Assembly (NCBI RefSeq): GCF_002843385.1
Contig: NZ_MVDE01000005.1
Span: forward strand, 124,001 to 188,000
DNA length: 64,000 nucleotides
Source of the DNA: Labilibaculum manganireducens
GTDB lineage: Bacteria > Bacteroidota > Bacteroidia > Bacteroidales > Marinifilaceae
Direction: 5' to 3'
In this document: piece by piece, positions 24,167 to 34,552 of the stretch
Numbering within the stretch: position 1 is the stretch's first letter
Layout: each line of letters begins with the position of its first letter
Made by a program: the position numbers and the translations under genes
Notes under the pieces: model-generated
What the model saw: only the letters and a program-made list of their open reading frames with translations
Told to the model about the DNA's origin: nothing
The model's database searches: none

Positions 24167-27100
24167 TTACTCTTCAGTATAATCCAAAGAAGCCTGACGC
24201 TTATATGTTTTATATCTCCACTTAGCATTCTCTTCTGCAGCAACAAACAATTCTTTCGCTTGCTCTGGGAATGATTTCTGTAATGAAGTGTAACGAACTT
24301 CACCCAATAGGAAATTCTGGAAATTCTCCCAAACAGGCTCTTTTGAGTCAAGAACAAATGGGTTTTTACCTTCATTTTCCAAGGCTGGATTGTTACGATA
24401 CAAATGCCAGTAGCCTGCTTCAACAGCTTTCTTCTCTTCTGTTTGTGATTTACCCATAGATGCTTTCAATCCGTGAGAGATACAAGGAGAATAAGCAATA
24501 ATCAAAGAAGGTCCCGGATAAGCTTCAGCTTCTTTAACAGCTTTCATGTATTGAGCTTGATTTGCTCCCATAGCCACCTGAGCTACATAAACATATCCGT
24601 AAGACATTGCTATCATACCAAGGTCTTTCTTTCTGATACGTTTACCGGCAGCAGCAAATTTAGCAACAGCACCAACTGGAGTTGCTTTAGAAGCTTGTCC
24701 ACCTGTGTTAGAGTAAATCTCAGTATCCATTACCAATACATTTACATCTTCACCTGAAGCCAATACGTGATCCAATCCACCGAATCCGATATCATAAGCC
24801 CAACCGTCACCACCAAAAATCCATTGAGATTTCTTAATCAGGAAGTTTTTAAGATCAAGAACTTCTTTGGCAACAGGATGAGTTTCATTTGCAAGAGCAG
24901 ACTCAACTTTAGCCGAAGCTTCTATTGACAACTCACCGTTATCTTTATTCTCTAACCATTCAGTAAAAGCCGCTTTTGTTTCAGCATTTACAGCATCCAT
25001 TGCAACTTCCATACGAAGAGCGATACGGTTACGCATTTTACGTACACCTTCGTTCATACCAAAACCAAACTCAGCATTGTCTTCGAATAATGAGTTAGCC
25101 CAAGCCGGACCTTTACCACTCTTATTGTTTTTACAATATGGAGTTGCAGGAGCAGAACCACCGTAAATAGAAGAACAACCTGTTGCATTTGCAACCATCA
25201 TTCTCTCACCAAACAATTGTGTAATTAACTTGATGTATGGAGTTTCACCACAACCAGCACAAGCTCCTGAGAACTCGAATAACGGCTGAGCAAATTGTGA
25301 ATTTTTCACGTTATTTTTAGGCAGCAAATCTTTGTAACCTACTTTTTCGTCCATATAATGCCATCTGTCTTTCTCAATCATTTGAGATTCTAAAGGCTTC
25401 ATCTCCAAAGCTTTTGCTTTAGGAGCAGGACAAACATCAGCACAGTTACCACAACCAGTACAATCTTCAACAGCTACTTGAATTCTGAAATGTAAACCTT
25501 TCAATTCTTTACCTGTTGCAGGCTTAACGGCAGTTCCGGCAGGAGCTGCAGCTAATTCCTCTTCAGTTAGAATGAACGGACGAATTGCAGCATGAGGACA
25601 AACGTAAGCACACTGGTTACACTGGATACAAGTTTCTTCTTTCCATTCAGGAACATGAACAGCAACACCACGCTTCTCAAACTTAGTTGTACCTGCAGGG
25701 AAAGTTCCGTCTTCACGACCTGTGAAAGCAGAAACCGGAAGATCATCACCTTTTTGAGCATTCATTGGATCACAAACCTCAGCAATAAACTTAGGGCGAT
25801 TATTTGTAGTTGCAGCTTCTTTCTCTTCAGGTAAGTTTTTCCAATCAGCAGAAACTTTAACTTCAACAACATTTTCTCCACCAGCATCAACAGCTGAGAA
25901 GTTCATATTTACAACTTTTTCACCTTTGTTACCATACGATTTAACAATCGCTTTCTTCATTTCTTCGGCAGCCTTTTCGAAAGGAATCACATTTGTGATT
26001 TTGAAGAATGCAGCCTGCATAATGGTATTGGTACGGTTACCAAGACCAAGATCCTCGCCCAGTTTTGTACCGTTGATAATGTAGAATTTAATCTCATTTT
26101 CAGCCAAGTACTTTTTCATGTGATTTGGAAGATTCTTAACAGTCTCTTCTGCATCATAAATTGAGTTCAATAAGAAAGAACCACCTTTTTTCAATCCTTT
26201 TAGCACATCGTAAAGATATACATAAGCAGGAACGTGACATGCAACGAAGTCAGGAGTAGTTACCAGATATGTTGAGCGGATTGGTTCATCACCAAAACGA
26301 AGGTGAGAAGCAGTAAATCCACCTGATTTTTTAGAATCGTAAGCAAAGTATGCCTGGCAATATTTATCAGTTGAACCACCAATAATTTTAATCGAGTTTT
26401 TGTTGGCACCTACAGTACCATCAGAACCCAAACCATAAAATTTCGCTTCGTAAAGAGACTCTGAATTCATCTTAACCTCTGGTAACATTGGAAGTGAAGT
26501 AAAAGTCACATCATCAACAATACCTAAAGTGAATTGATTTTTAGGTTCGTTCATTGCAAGATTTTTGTAAACTGCAACAATTTGAGATGGAGTCACCTCT
26601 TTTGAACCTAAACCATAACGTCCGCCAATCACCATTGGAGCATTCTCTTTTCCGTAGAAAACTTCTCTTACGTCAAGATACAATGGTTCTCCGTTAGCAC
26701 CGGTTTCTTTAGTACGATCAAGTACACAAATACGTTTTACTGATTCTGGAATAACGCTTAAGAAATGTTTGGCTGAGAATGGACGGTACAAATGAACACA
26801 AACAAGACCAACTTTTTCGCCGTTTGCCATTTTATAGTCAACCGCTTCTTTAATGGTTTCGTTTACAGAACCCATTGCAATAATGATATTTTCAGCATCA
26901 GCAGCACCATAATACATGAAAGGCTTGTATTCTCTTCCTGTAATTTTGGTCATTTCCTTCATGTAGTCAGCTACAATATCCGGAACCGCATTGTAAAATG
27001 GGTTAGCAGCTTCGCGAGACTGGAAGTAAACATCAGGATTCTGAGCAGTACCTCTTGTTACAGGAGATTCCGGATTTAAAGCACGATCACGGAAAGCCTG

Positions 27101-27706
27101 AAGAGCCTCTTGATCAACAAGATCTCTCATGTCTTCCATATCAACAGCTTCAATTTTTTGAATTTCGTGAGATGTACGGAATCCATCGAAGAAGTTCATA
27201 AAAGGAACTCTTGATTTAATTGCAGTTAAGTGAGATACTGCAGAAAGATCCATTACTTCCTGAACCGAACCTGAAGCCAACATAGCGAAACCTGTCTGAC
27301 GTGCAGAATATACATCAGAATGATCTCCAAAAATACTCAATGCCTGAGCAGCAAGAGCACGGGCACTAATATGAAATACACATGGCAATAATTCACCAGC
27401 GATTTTATACATGTTAGGAATCATTAATAATAATCCCTGAGATGCAGTATAAGTAGTTGTTAATGCACCAGCTTGTAATGCACCGTGAACAGCACCTGCA
27501 GCACCGGCTTCAGATTGCATTTCTACTAATTGTACTGTTTCTCCAAATAGATTTTTACGTCCTTGTGCAGCCCACTCATCAACATTCTCAGCCATTGGCG
27601 AAGATGGGGTGATTGGGTAAATACAAGAAACCTCACTAAACATATATGCTACGTGAGCGGCAGCGGCATTACCATCACAGGTAATGAATTTTTTTTCTCT
27701 TGCCAT
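24167..27706 (-). CDS. nifJ: pyruvate:ferredoxin (flavodoxin) oxidoreductase
   Basis: This 1179-residue single-chain enzyme oxidises pyruvate to acetyl-CoA and CO2, passing electrons to ferredoxin; it is central to anaerobic energy metabolism. Domains in order: the pyrimidine-binding domain with YPITPSSPMAENVDEWA (about 31-47); domains II-III with YRPFSAKHFLSVIP; an 8-Fe ferredoxin domain with CIQCNQCAYVCPHAAI and CTGCGNCADVCPAPKA (about 690-770); and the TPP domain with SGACAGCGETPYIKL, FGGDGWAYDIGFGGLDHVLA and TEIYSNTGGQASKATP. Length is typical. An unusually strong Shine-Dalgarno precedes it. The start MAREKKFITCDGNAAAAH matches the family N-terminus. Confidence 0.97.
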   Translation of the reverse strand: MAREKKFITCDGNAAAAHVAYMFSEVSCIYPITPSSPMAENVDEWAAQGRKNLFGETVQLVEMQSEAGAAGAVHGALQAGALTTTYTASQGLLLMIPNMYKIAGELLPCVFHISARALAAQALSIFGDHSDVYSARQTGFAMLASGSVQEVMDLSAVSHLTAIKSRVPFMNFFDGFRTSHEIQKIEAVDMEDMRDLVDQEALQAFRDRALNPESPVTRGTAQNPDVYFQSREAANPFYNAVPDIVADYMKEMTKITGREYKPFMYYGAADAENIIIAMGSVNETIKEAVDYKMANGEKVGLVCVHLYRPFSAKHFLSVIPESVKRICVLDRTKETGANGEPLYLDVREVFYGKENAPMVIGGRYGLGSKEVTPSQIVAVYKNLAMNEPKNQFTLGIVDDVTFTSLPMLPEVKMNSESLYEAKFYGLGSDGTVGANKNSIKIIGGSTDKYCQAYFAYDSKKSGGFTASHLRFGDEPIRSTYLVTTPDFVACHVPAYVYLYDVLKGLKKGGSFLLNSIYDAEETVKNLPNHMKKYLAENEIKFYIINGTKLGEDLGLGNRTNTIMQAAFFKITNVIPFEKAAEEMKKAIVKSYGNKGEKVVNMNFSAVDAGGENVVEVKVSADWKNLPEEKEAATTNNRPKFIAEVCDPMNAQKGDDLPVSAFTGREDGTFPAGTTKFEKRGVAVHVPEWKEETCIQCNQCAYVCPHAAIRPFILTEEELAAAPAGTAVKPATGKELKGLHFRIQVAVEDCTGCGNCADVCPAPKAKALEMKPLESQMIEKDRWHYMDEKVGYKDLLPKNNVKNSQFAQPLFEFSGACAGCGETPYIKLITQLFGERMMVANATGCSSIYGGSAPATPYCKNNKSGKGPAWANSLFEDNAEFGFGMNEGVRKMRNRIALRMEVAMDAVNAETKAAFTEWLENKDNGELSIEASAKVESALANETHPVAKEVLDLKNFLIKKSQWIFGGDGWAYDIGFGGLDHVLASGEDVNVLVMDTEIYSNTGGQASKATPVGAVAKFAAAGKRIRKKDLGMIAMSYGYVYVAQVAMGANQAQYMKAVKEAEAYPGPSLIIAYSPCISHGLKASMGKSQTEEKKAVEAGYWHLYRNNPALENEGKNPFVLDSKEPVWENFQNFLLGEVRYTSLQKSFPEQAKELFVAAEENAKWRYKTYKRQASLDYTEE

Positions 27707-27710
27707 TTTA

Positions 27711-27717
27711 CTCCTCC
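27711..27717 (-). promoter_or_regulatory. strong ribosome-binding site of nifJ
   Basis: GGAGGAG lies 4 bp ahead of the nifJ ATG (27704-27706). Most genes in this window have only A-rich leaders without a Shine-Dalgarno sequence, so this one stands out and fixes the start. Confidence 0.7.
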
Positions 27718-27760
27718 GATTAAATTTTATTATTTGGTATTTTATTTTCTATCTAATTCT

Positions 27761-28948
27761 TTAATACAAAAAGCCGAACAACCAAAGAGGTATTTTATTT
27801 CCCTCTCCACGTTCTATCATATCGGCAGCAATAAAAAAGTCTTCTGTTCTAAATTTCGATTCAGACGTATCATCACTACCTGTAATTTCAAAATTAAATT
27901 TATCATTCACTAAAAAATGACCTCTGTCGGTGCTTGTAATGCTTCTGTTAGGTCCCACCTGATTGTAAAAGAAAGTTTCCCTTAGATTACTTTCATTTAC
28001 ATTTTCCGGTGCAATTGCATATAATAAATTCGTATTGTGCAGATAAACTTTATTTGGTTTCTTCGACGCATCGTTAAAACTCCCCTGAGAATTCAACAAA
28101 CGAATTAATCTGGCATTCTTTAAATACTTCAAATAATTCATAATTGTAGCTCTGGATGTTTCTACATCGTTTGCCAGCTTACTTACATTTGGTTGAAAAG
28201 GAACATTACAGGAAATAATATATAGAAGTTTCTTTAACTTGGACAGGTATTTTAGTTCAATTTGGTTTAAGTAAGTGATATCAAATTCTAAAATCAAATT
28301 GATCATCTTCAAAAGATTATCCATAAAGCTTTTCTCCTCCTGATAACAAGGATAATATCCAAACCTCAGGTAATCATTGAAATAAGCTAACGGACGAACC
28401 TTGCCAAGAATTTCTTCAACAATTCCCTCATGATTCTCTAACAGTTCTTCCAGTGTGTAGCGAGTAAATTGATTTCCCGACTCATAATTTAAAAATTCTC
28501 TAAATGACAAGCCATTTAGGTAATAGACATTCACACAATTTTTCAAATCTTCATTCGTCTTAATCCGAAGAATTGATGAACCGGTAAAAATAATCTTTAA
28601 ATCGGGATACTGCTCGTAACAAGTTCGCAGACCTTTTGCCCATTCCGGGTATTTATGAATCTGATCGAGAAGCAATATTTTACCTCCTCTTTTGTAAAAT
28701 TCATCAATAAAAGGAACTAATCCTTTCTCAGTAAAGAATAAATTGTTTAGGTTGATGTATAAGCAATTCTTATCGTTGGCATGGTGCTCACGAATATAAT
28801 CCAATAAAAAAGTTGTTTTCCCAACTCCTCTGGATCCTTTAATGGCTATCAAACGTTGTGACCAATCAATTTCATCAGCCAACTCACGTCTAATGGTGCC
28901 TTTCTTATGCTTCAACAAACTATTATGAGTCTGTACTAAAGTGTTCAT
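27761..28948 (-). CDS. AAA_14/DUF4143-type ATPase
   Basis: This 395-residue protein has an N-terminal P-loop ATPase: Walker A GSRGVGKTTFLLDYI (about 34-48), Walker B KILLLDQIH (about 90-98) and a sensor FTGSSILR. A winged-helix segment follows (VSKLANDVETSRATIMNYLKYL, about 260-280). The C-terminal DUF4143 part resembles a decayed PD-(D/E)XK fold and ends with the characteristic IPLWLFGFLY. The family is widespread and variable in Bacteroidota; its function is not established. It ends 54 bp before nifJ with no terminator in between, so read-through is possible. Confidence 0.8.
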   Translation of the reverse strand: MNTLVQTHNSLLKHKKGTIRRELADEIDWSQRLIAIKGSRGVGKTTFLLDYIREHHANDKNCLYINLNNLFFTEKGLVPFIDEFYKRGGKILLLDQIHKYPEWAKGLRTCYEQYPDLKIIFTGSSILRIKTNEDLKNCVNVYYLNGLSFREFLNYESGNQFTRYTLEELLENHEGIVEEILGKVRPLAYFNDYLRFGYYPCYQEEKSFMDNLLKMINLILEFDITYLNQIELKYLSKLKKLLYIISCNVPFQPNVSKLANDVETSRATIMNYLKYLKNARLIRLLNSQGSFNDASKKPNKVYLHNTNLLYAIAPENVNESNLRETFFYNQVGPNRSITSTDRGHFLVNDKFNFEITGSDDTSESKFRTEDFFIAADMIERGEGNKIPLWLFGFLY

Positions 28949-29170
28949 TTTCTGTCGAATTTACTTCGCAAATTTATAGAATAAAAGCGGCATTTTGCAA
29001 TCTAGAGATTACAAAAAGCTTTTCTTTTTGCTATTTATACTTATTTAAAATAAGATACCACAAATCGATAAATTGCTAGTTATAAGAATACTAAGCTAAA
29101 ATACATTTTTAAAACTAGTCTTATTCATTTATGAAATTTCATTGTAAATTAACACTTTAAGTTTAACACA

Positions 29171-29208
29171 AAAAGAAAGGGCAATGACTGATATCATTAC
29201 CCTTTTAT
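29171..29208 (-). terminator. terminator after rho
   Basis: AAAGGGCAATGA (29176-29187) and TCATTACCCTTT (29194-29205) pair over 12 bp with one wobble. On the minus strand TCTTTTTG follows. It lies 26 bp past the rho stop. Confidence 0.8.
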
Positions 29209-29231
29209 ATCTTTTTAAAACTAAAAGCGAT

Positions 29232-31040
29232 TTACTTATCGTTCATTGAGATTAAAAATTCTTCGTTCGATTTTGTTTTTCTTAAGCGATCCTGCAGGAA
29301 TTGCATTGCCTCAATAGAGTTCATATCTGTCAGATAATTTCTAAGAATCCAGATGCGGTTCAATTGATTTGGATCAAGAAGCAGATCGTCACGACGAGTA
29401 CTTGATGCTGTAATATCAATTGCCGGGAAAATTCGTTTGTTAGATAACTTACGATCTAACTGAAGCTCCATATTACCAGTCCCTTTAAATTCTTCAAAGA
29501 TAACATCATCCATTTTAGAACCTGTATCTGTTAATGCTGTTGCTAAAATTGTAAGCGATCCACCATTCTCAATATTTCTTGCCGCACCAAAGAAACGTTT
29601 TGGTTTGTGCAATGCGTTTGCATCCACACCCCCCGAAAGCACTTTACCTGAAGCAGGAGAAACAGTATTGTATGCACGAGCCAATCTTGTTATTGAATCC
29701 AATAGAATTACAACATCATGACCACACTCAACCATTCGTTTTGCTTTCTCTAAAACGATATTAGCAACACGAACATGGCGTTCAGCCGGCTCATCAAAGG
29801 TAGATGAAATAACCTCAGCATTTACGCTTCGAGCCATATCGGTAACCTCTTCAGGACGCTCATCGATCAACAAAATAATCATATAAGTTTCTGGATTGTT
29901 CGCTGCAATAGCATTGGCTATCTCTTTCAAAAGAACAGTTTTACCTGTTTTTGGCTGTGCAACAATCAGTCCTCTTTGTCCTTTACCAATTGGAGCAAAC
30001 ATGTCAACAAGACGTGTTGACATTGAATTCATCCCTTTTCCTGTCAAATTAAATTTCTCATCCGGAAATAAAGGCGTCAAATGATCAAAAGGTACACGAT
30101 CCCGAATTACCTCAGGTAGTCTGCCGTTAATCTTTGCAACTTTAATTAATGGAAAATACTTCTCACCTTCTTTGGGCGGACGAATTGTTCCATTAACAGT
30201 ATCTCCGGTTTTTAAACCGAATAATTTGATTTGCGACTGCGACACATATATATCATCAGGAGAATTCAAGTAATTGTAATCCGACGAACGCAGGAAACCA
30301 TAGCCATCAGGCATAATTTCCAAAACACCAGAATTGTCAATTATTCCATCAAACTCAAACAATTTCTCTTTCTCACGTTTTTCAAAACGTTTTCTATTTG
30401 GATTCTCTTGTCTTTCCGTTTTCTCTGGCTTATCAGACACTTCCCGGCCTTCTGTTTTCACCTGTTCTTCAGTAACATCCGCCACCTCAGGCTTGTCCTG
30501 ACGTTCTGGTTTATCCTGACGTTCTGTTCTTGGCGTTCTTGGTGGTCTTGCAGGTCTCGGTGGTCTTGCGGGTCTTTCGCTTCTTTGTGCATTTTCATTT
30601 GCAACTGGAGGCGCTGAAACTGAGGTTTGTGATTGTTCTTCGATTTTCTCCTCAACAGGAGTACTTTCAGCTTTTTCAACAACCGGTCTTGCTCCTCGTA
30701 TGGGTTTTCTTGGGGCGTCTTTTGGTGCTGTATCTTCTTCGTGAGTAGTCTCATTACTTACAGCATCCCTAACTGGTTGTTCCGGCTTTTTTCTTTTGTG
30801 CAAAAGCGATCTGGATCGCCCTTCATCAGCCTTACTATCTCCCATCGGACTCTTAGGTCTTTTTAAGGGAGTCTTTTTTTCTGGTGTTTTTCTTTCAGAA
30901 GCTACAATTGCCTGTTGATCAAGGATTCTGTAAATTAAATCCTGTTTCTTAAAAGACTCAATTTTTTTAACATTGAGTTCTTTAGCGATTTCTCGTAATT
31001 CAGGCACAAGCTTCTTGTTTAATTCAAGAATATCGTACAT
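29232..31040 (-). CDS. rho: transcription termination factor Rho with Bacteroidota-type N-terminal insert
   Basis: Rho is the hexameric RNA helicase that ends transcription at unstructured C-rich sites. Domains: Rho_N helices (residues about 1-45), then a disordered insert of roughly 180 residues rich in Arg, Pro, Glu and Lys (about 48-225), then the OB-fold RNA-binding domain ([20 protein letters not shown]), and the RecA-like motor with Walker [27 protein letters not shown], Walker [17 protein letters not shown] and the Q/R-loop region. At 602 residues it is about 180 longer than E. coli Rho; insertions of this kind are known in Bacteroidota and promote RNA binding and phase separation in Bacteroides. 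It is monocistronic, divergent from rpoD. Confidence 0.96.
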   Translation of the reverse strand: MYDILELNKKLVPELREIAKELNVKKIESFKKQDLIYRILDQQAIVASERKTPEKKTPLKRPKSPMGDSKADEGRSRSLLHKRKKPEQPVRDAVSNETTHEEDTAPKDAPRKPIRGARPVVEKAESTPVEEKIEEQSQTSVSAPPVANENAQRSERPARPPRPARPPRTPRTERQDKPERQDKPEVADVTEEQVKTEGREVSDKPEKTERQENPNRKRFEKREKEKLFEFDGIIDNSGVLEIMPDGYGFLRSSDYNYLNSPDDIYVSQSQIKLFGLKTGDTVNGTIRPPKEGEKYFPLIKVAKINGRLPEVIRDRVPFDHLTPLFPDEKFNLTGKGMNSMSTRLVDMFAPIGKGQRGLIVAQPKTGKTVLLKEIANAIAANNPETYMIILLIDERPEEVTDMARSVNAEVISSTFDEPAERHVRVANIVLEKAKRMVECGHDVVILLDSITRLARAYNTVSPASGKVLSGGVDANALHKPKRFFGAARNIENGGSLTILATALTDTGSKMDDVIFEEFKGTGNMELQLDRKLSNKRIFPAIDITASSTRRDDLLLDPNQLNRIWILRNYLTDMNSIEAMQFLQDRLRKTKSNEEFLISMNDK

Positions 31041-31353
31041 AAATGATATATTAATATTTTTCGGGTGATTTTTTTAGATAGAAATTGTTTTGAACAATTG
31101 GGAACCTGATCTTTCGACCTCTAAATGAGAAGAATTAATCTGAATTCAATTGCAATATTACGGAATTAGTTATAAATCACAAAAAATAAATGATTTTATT
31201 ATTCAAATTGATGCCTGATGTCGCTATATAAGTTTATTAATCTCAAAATAAACTTCTTGAAAGTGCCACAAATTTCTTTTTCAAAATGATTTTGCTATAT
31301 TTAAATATAAACGAGAATAGTCAACTCGTATGTAAATACCATTAAAATCCACT
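31041..31353. other. divergent promoter region between rho and the sigma factor gene
   Basis: This 313-bp AT-rich gap must hold the promoters of rho (minus) and rpoD (plus). A short perfect dyad, AATTGTT / AACAATT around TTG, lies at 31084-31100, in the rho leader. I see no gene. Confidence 0.5.
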
Positions 31354-32220
31354 ATGAGACAACTAAAGATCACTAAACAGGTAACCAATAGAGAAACTCC
31401 GTCACTGGACAAGTACCTTCATGAAATTGGGAAAGTCGATCTTATTTCTGCAGAGGAAGAGGTTCAGCTTGCCAGGGAGATAAAAAAGGGCAATAAAAAA
31501 GCCCTGGATCGACTTATTAAATGCAATCTACGTTTTGTTGTTTCTGTATCGAAACAATATCAAAACCAAGGCCTTAGTCTGCCGGATTTGATTAACGAAG
31601 GAAACTTAGGACTAATTAAAGCAGCTCAAAGATTTGATGAAACCAGAGGTTTTAAGTTCATATCATATGCTGTTTGGTGGATTAGGCAATCCATTTTGCA
31701 GGCATTGGCCGAGCAAGCCCGAATTGTGCGCCTGCCGTTAAACAAAATTGGTTCTATTAACAAAATCAACAAAACATTCGCTCAATTGGAACAGGAGTAT
31801 CAGCGGGAACCTTCACCTGAAGAGATTGCTGCCATACTGGAAATGAGTCCGAAAGATGTAAAAGAAGCACTTAAGGCTTCAGGAAGACACATCTCTATGG
31901 ATGCTCCTATAAACCCTGACGAAGAGAATACTCTTTACGATATATTGCTTAGCAATGATGAAATTAGTCCGGATAAAAAGCTAATTCGGGACTCACTTCG
32001 CAAAGAAATTGACCGGTCTTTATCAACACTTTCAAAAAGGGAGGCTGCTATTATTAGATTGTATTTTGGATTAAATGAAAAGCCACCTTACTCTCTCGAA
32101 GAAATTGGAAAAGAATTTGGCTTAACGCGGGAACGTGTTCGCCAGATTAAAGAGAAGGCAATCAAGCGAATGAAGACAACATTTAGAAGCAAAATACTAA
32201 AAACTTATTTAGGAGAATAA
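31354..32220 (+). CDS. rpoD: primary sigma factor RpoD/SigA, short Bacteroidota form
   Basis: This 288-residue sigma-70 factor directs RNA polymerase to housekeeping promoters. There is no region 1.1. Region 1.2 is [23 protein letters not shown]; region 2 contains [54 protein letters not shown]; region 3 follows; region 4 ends with [23 protein letters not shown]. Bacteroidota primary sigma factors have this length and recognise TTTG-N19-TAnnTTTG promoters, which the window also shows (for example upstream of ffs). It precedes rpe but has its own terminator. Confidence 0.95.
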   Translation: MRQLKITKQVTNRETPSLDKYLHEIGKVDLISAEEEVQLAREIKKGNKKALDRLIKCNLRFVVSVSKQYQNQGLSLPDLINEGNLGLIKAAQRFDETRGFKFISYAVWWIRQSILQALAEQARIVRLPLNKIGSINKINKTFAQLEQEYQREPSPEEIAAILEMSPKDVKEALKASGRHISMDAPINPDEENTLYDILLSNDEISPDKKLIRDSLRKEIDRSLSTLSKREAAIIRLYFGLNEKPPYSLEEIGKEFGLTRERVRQIKEKAIKRMKTTFRSKILKTYLGE

Positions 32221-32241
32221 TATTTATTTTAGGGTGAAAAG

Positions 32242-32292
32242 AAAGGATAAGAATAGATGGTGAATTTTCATTTACCTCCTCTTATCCTTTTT
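32242..32292 (+). terminator. probable terminator after rpoD
   Basis: AAAGGATAAGA (32242-32252) pairs with TCTTATCCTTT (32280-32290), followed by more T. The 27-nt loop is large. Confidence 0.6.
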
Positions 32293-32335
32293 TACTTATA
32301 TTTGCGCCATATTTAAACGAAACGTAAACAACCAA

Positions 32336-32986
32336 ATGCAAACATTAATTTCACCTTCGCTGCTAGCTGCCGATTTCACAAATCTAAAGGCCGATATCGA
32401 AATGGTAAACAACAGTCAGGCCGATTGGTTTCACTTAGACATTATGGATGGGGTCTTTGTACCTAACATATCATATGGTCTGCCTGTTGTAGAGCAAATA
32501 AACAAAATTGCTGAAAAACCGTTGGATGTTCATCTGATGATTATTGATCCGGATAGATACGTTGCAGCTTTTAAAAAAGCCGGCGCTGACATTCTAACAG
32601 TTCATTACGAAGCTTGCACTCATCTTCACCGTACTATTCAGAACATTCACAGTGAAGGAATGAAAGCCGGCGTATCGCTAAACCCTCATACCCCGGTTTC
32701 TGTTTTAGAAGAAATTATTACTGATATTGATTTGGTTCTTTTAATGAGCGTAAATCCTGGTTTTGGCGGACAGAGTTTTATTGAGAACACTTATGCTAAA
32801 GTTGAAAAACTGGCTGAATTGATCAAAGAAAAAAATGCTTCTGTCGTAATTGAAATTGATGGAGGTGTGAATTTGGAAACAGGAAAAAAATTAATTGAAG
32901 CCGGGGCCAATGCTTTGGTTGCCGGAAGTTTTGTTTTTGGAGCAAATGATCCGAATCAAACAATATCCGATTTAAAAAATCTATAA
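32336..32986 (+). CDS. rpe: ribulose-phosphate 3-epimerase
   Basis: This 216-residue TIM-barrel metalloenzyme interconverts ribulose-5-P and xylulose-5-P. Motifs are SPSLLAADFTNL (residues 6-17), DWFHLDIMDGVFVPNISYG with metal ligands His33 and Asp35, LDVHLMI with His66, LLMSVNPGFGGQSFI, and the phosphate-binding EIDGGVN and ALVAGSFVF. Size is normal. It works in the same pathway as the transaldolase at 5549. It ends at a bidirectional terminator. Confidence 0.96.
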   Translation: MQTLISPSLLAADFTNLKADIEMVNNSQADWFHLDIMDGVFVPNISYGLPVVEQINKIAEKPLDVHLMIIDPDRYVAAFKKAGADILTVHYEACTHLHRTIQNIHSEGMKAGVSLNPHTPVSVLEEIITDIDLVLLMSVNPGFGGQSFIENTYAKVEKLAELIKEKNASVVIEIDGGVNLETGKKLIEAGANALVAGSFVFGANDPNQTISDLKNL

Positions 32987-32993
32987 TATACAG

Positions 32994-33020
32994 AAGACCA
33001 AATGCAGTACATTTGGTCTT
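32994..33020. terminator. bidirectional terminator between rpe and the convergent oxidoreductase gene
   Basis: AAGACCAAATG and CATTTGGTCTT form a perfect 11-bp stem with a 5-nt loop between the two convergent stops. T-rich sequence follows on the plus strand. Confidence 0.85.
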
Positions 33021-33025
33021 TATTT

Positions 33026-34258
33026 TTATACTATTACAGCATCTTTTCCTTCTAAATAATCCTGAAGATAAGCAAACCGAGGAGTCAACACTCCTTCTTT
33101 CACAATTGTTGCCCGCTCAATTATTCCATCCGGATCATCAGCTAAAAGTGCTTCATATACATTCTGATACAGAGCTTCCCCAAAATCAATTGAAGAATCT
33201 CGTGGCAATTCGCCTGGTAAATTATCCACAGCCATAACTGTTACATTTCTTTTATCGACGAAAGGAATTGCTTCCTCCTCGTTAAATCGATCGTATCCAT
33301 AAAAGGAAGATGCAATTGTTGATGCTCGAAGCGTTGACGCAATTGGACCATTTAGATCACAACTCACATCAGCAATTACTGAAATGTTAAAACCCTCTTC
33401 TTTGTAATCTTCTGGACTTAAGAACTTAGGCGACTTTGGATCCCAGTAATGACAAGCAATAAATAAGTCTGTTACTTTCGTAAAAGGCTTAAATGTCGAT
33501 TGGTACATTTCTGGATAATTGTAAAAATCCTGAAGATTAAAATCTCGCCCATCTTTCCGCTCCACATAACTCTCCGGATCAATTCTACAAACAACAGGCT
33601 CATTAAAACTTTCTCGTAAAAATTCTTCTGGCCCTACCTCTTTTAAATTCAAAACTCGAAGTGTTTGCATTGCTCCCATTGCAACTCGGCCACCTCCGGT
33701 AATCAATATCTTAATCGGTTTTAAACTAATTTTTTTCAGATGTAAATACATTTCCTCCATATCTTCACAAAGACTAGCTGGTGGTAAATCAAAAAGATCG
33801 GTTCGTACACCCCTAGCTCTAAGTGCCTTATAAGCACCTACTACACCAGCCCAATGACCAAAAGCCACCAAACGTTTATTATGATTGTCTTTTAAATACT
33901 CATAATCAATTAAGGTTATATTTTTTTTAACTATTTGACGCAATAACTCTCTATTATATATTTGTTTTTTTGCTACATGTGAAAAAAACAAATAGGTTTT
34001 ATTGGGAATTAAAGTAGGCATAGCAACCTCTTTTACGCCAATCAGAATATCACAATCGCGCAAATCATCCGTTAAAAAATATCCTTGCTCTCTATATTCC
34101 GAATCGGTAAAGCAACGAATGTCGCTCGGCTGAATGAATATACTAACATTAGGATATTTATTAAGAATTTGCAAGCCGGTTACTGGAGGTATTGCAACTC
34201 TTCTATCAGGAGGATTTTTAGTTTCCCGAAGTACTCCGATTCTAATTTTATTCTTCAT
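33026..34258 (-). CDS. saccharopine dehydrogenase (LYS1)/alanine dehydrogenase-like NAD(P) oxidoreductase
   Basis: This 410-residue protein has the two-domain layout of the AlaDH/PNT family. The N-terminal substrate domain starts IRIGVLRETKNPPDRRVAI with the conserved Arg-Glu and Arg-Arg sites. A helix with VAFGHWAGVVGAYKALRARG follows. The nucleotide site is ILITGGGRVAMGAMQTL (near 185-200). The C-terminal half returns to the substrate domain with ADVSCDLNGPIASTLRAST and VDNLPGELPRDSS. These are features of the LYS1-like saccharopine dehydrogenase group. Whether it works in lysine metabolism or on another amino acid is not clear; the window has no other lysine gene. Confidence 0.75.
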   Translation of the reverse strand: MKNKIRIGVLRETKNPPDRRVAIPPVTGLQILNKYPNVSIFIQPSDIRCFTDSEYREQGYFLTDDLRDCDILIGVKEVAMPTLIPNKTYLFFSHVAKKQIYNRELLRQIVKKNITLIDYEYLKDNHNKRLVAFGHWAGVVGAYKALRARGVRTDLFDLPPASLCEDMEEMYLHLKKISLKPIKILITGGGRVAMGAMQTLRVLNLKEVGPEEFLRESFNEPVVCRIDPESYVERKDGRDFNLQDFYNYPEMYQSTFKPFTKVTDLFIACHYWDPKSPKFLSPEDYKEEGFNISVIADVSCDLNGPIASTLRASTIASSFYGYDRFNEEEAIPFVDKRNVTVMAVDNLPGELPRDSSIDFGEALYQNVYEALLADDPDGIIERATIVKEGVLTPRFAYLQDYLEGKDAVIV

Positions 34259-34552
34259 ACGATTCCTTGATTAATATACGATTGTGCAATTTTATACGGA
34301 AAATGAACTTTAAGATAAGAATAAAAACGACTATTATTTGTACGCCTATCAGAATAGATTGATTACCTTTTTTGAAGTAGATCTCTAATTTGAACAATCG
34401 TTATGCCTTTATCTATTGCTATGCATAAAGCAAGAACTGCAAATACTCACTCTTTGTAATTGATAATTAAACATCTACCCTTACTAACTTAAATTTAATA
34501 CTAATTCTGTAAGGTTTCCATTAAAAAATCATATAAACTGTGTGAATTTTAC
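34259..34552. other. intergenic region before the tmRNA gene
   Basis: This AT-rich stretch without a credible gene presumably holds the promoter of the oxidoreductase gene (minus). The tmRNA promoter follows at its right end. Confidence 0.5.

Noticed and set aside
27761-28948. AAA ATPase considered as part of a defence system
   Set aside because: There is no partner effector or nearby defence gene; its neighbours are metabolic and housekeeping genes.
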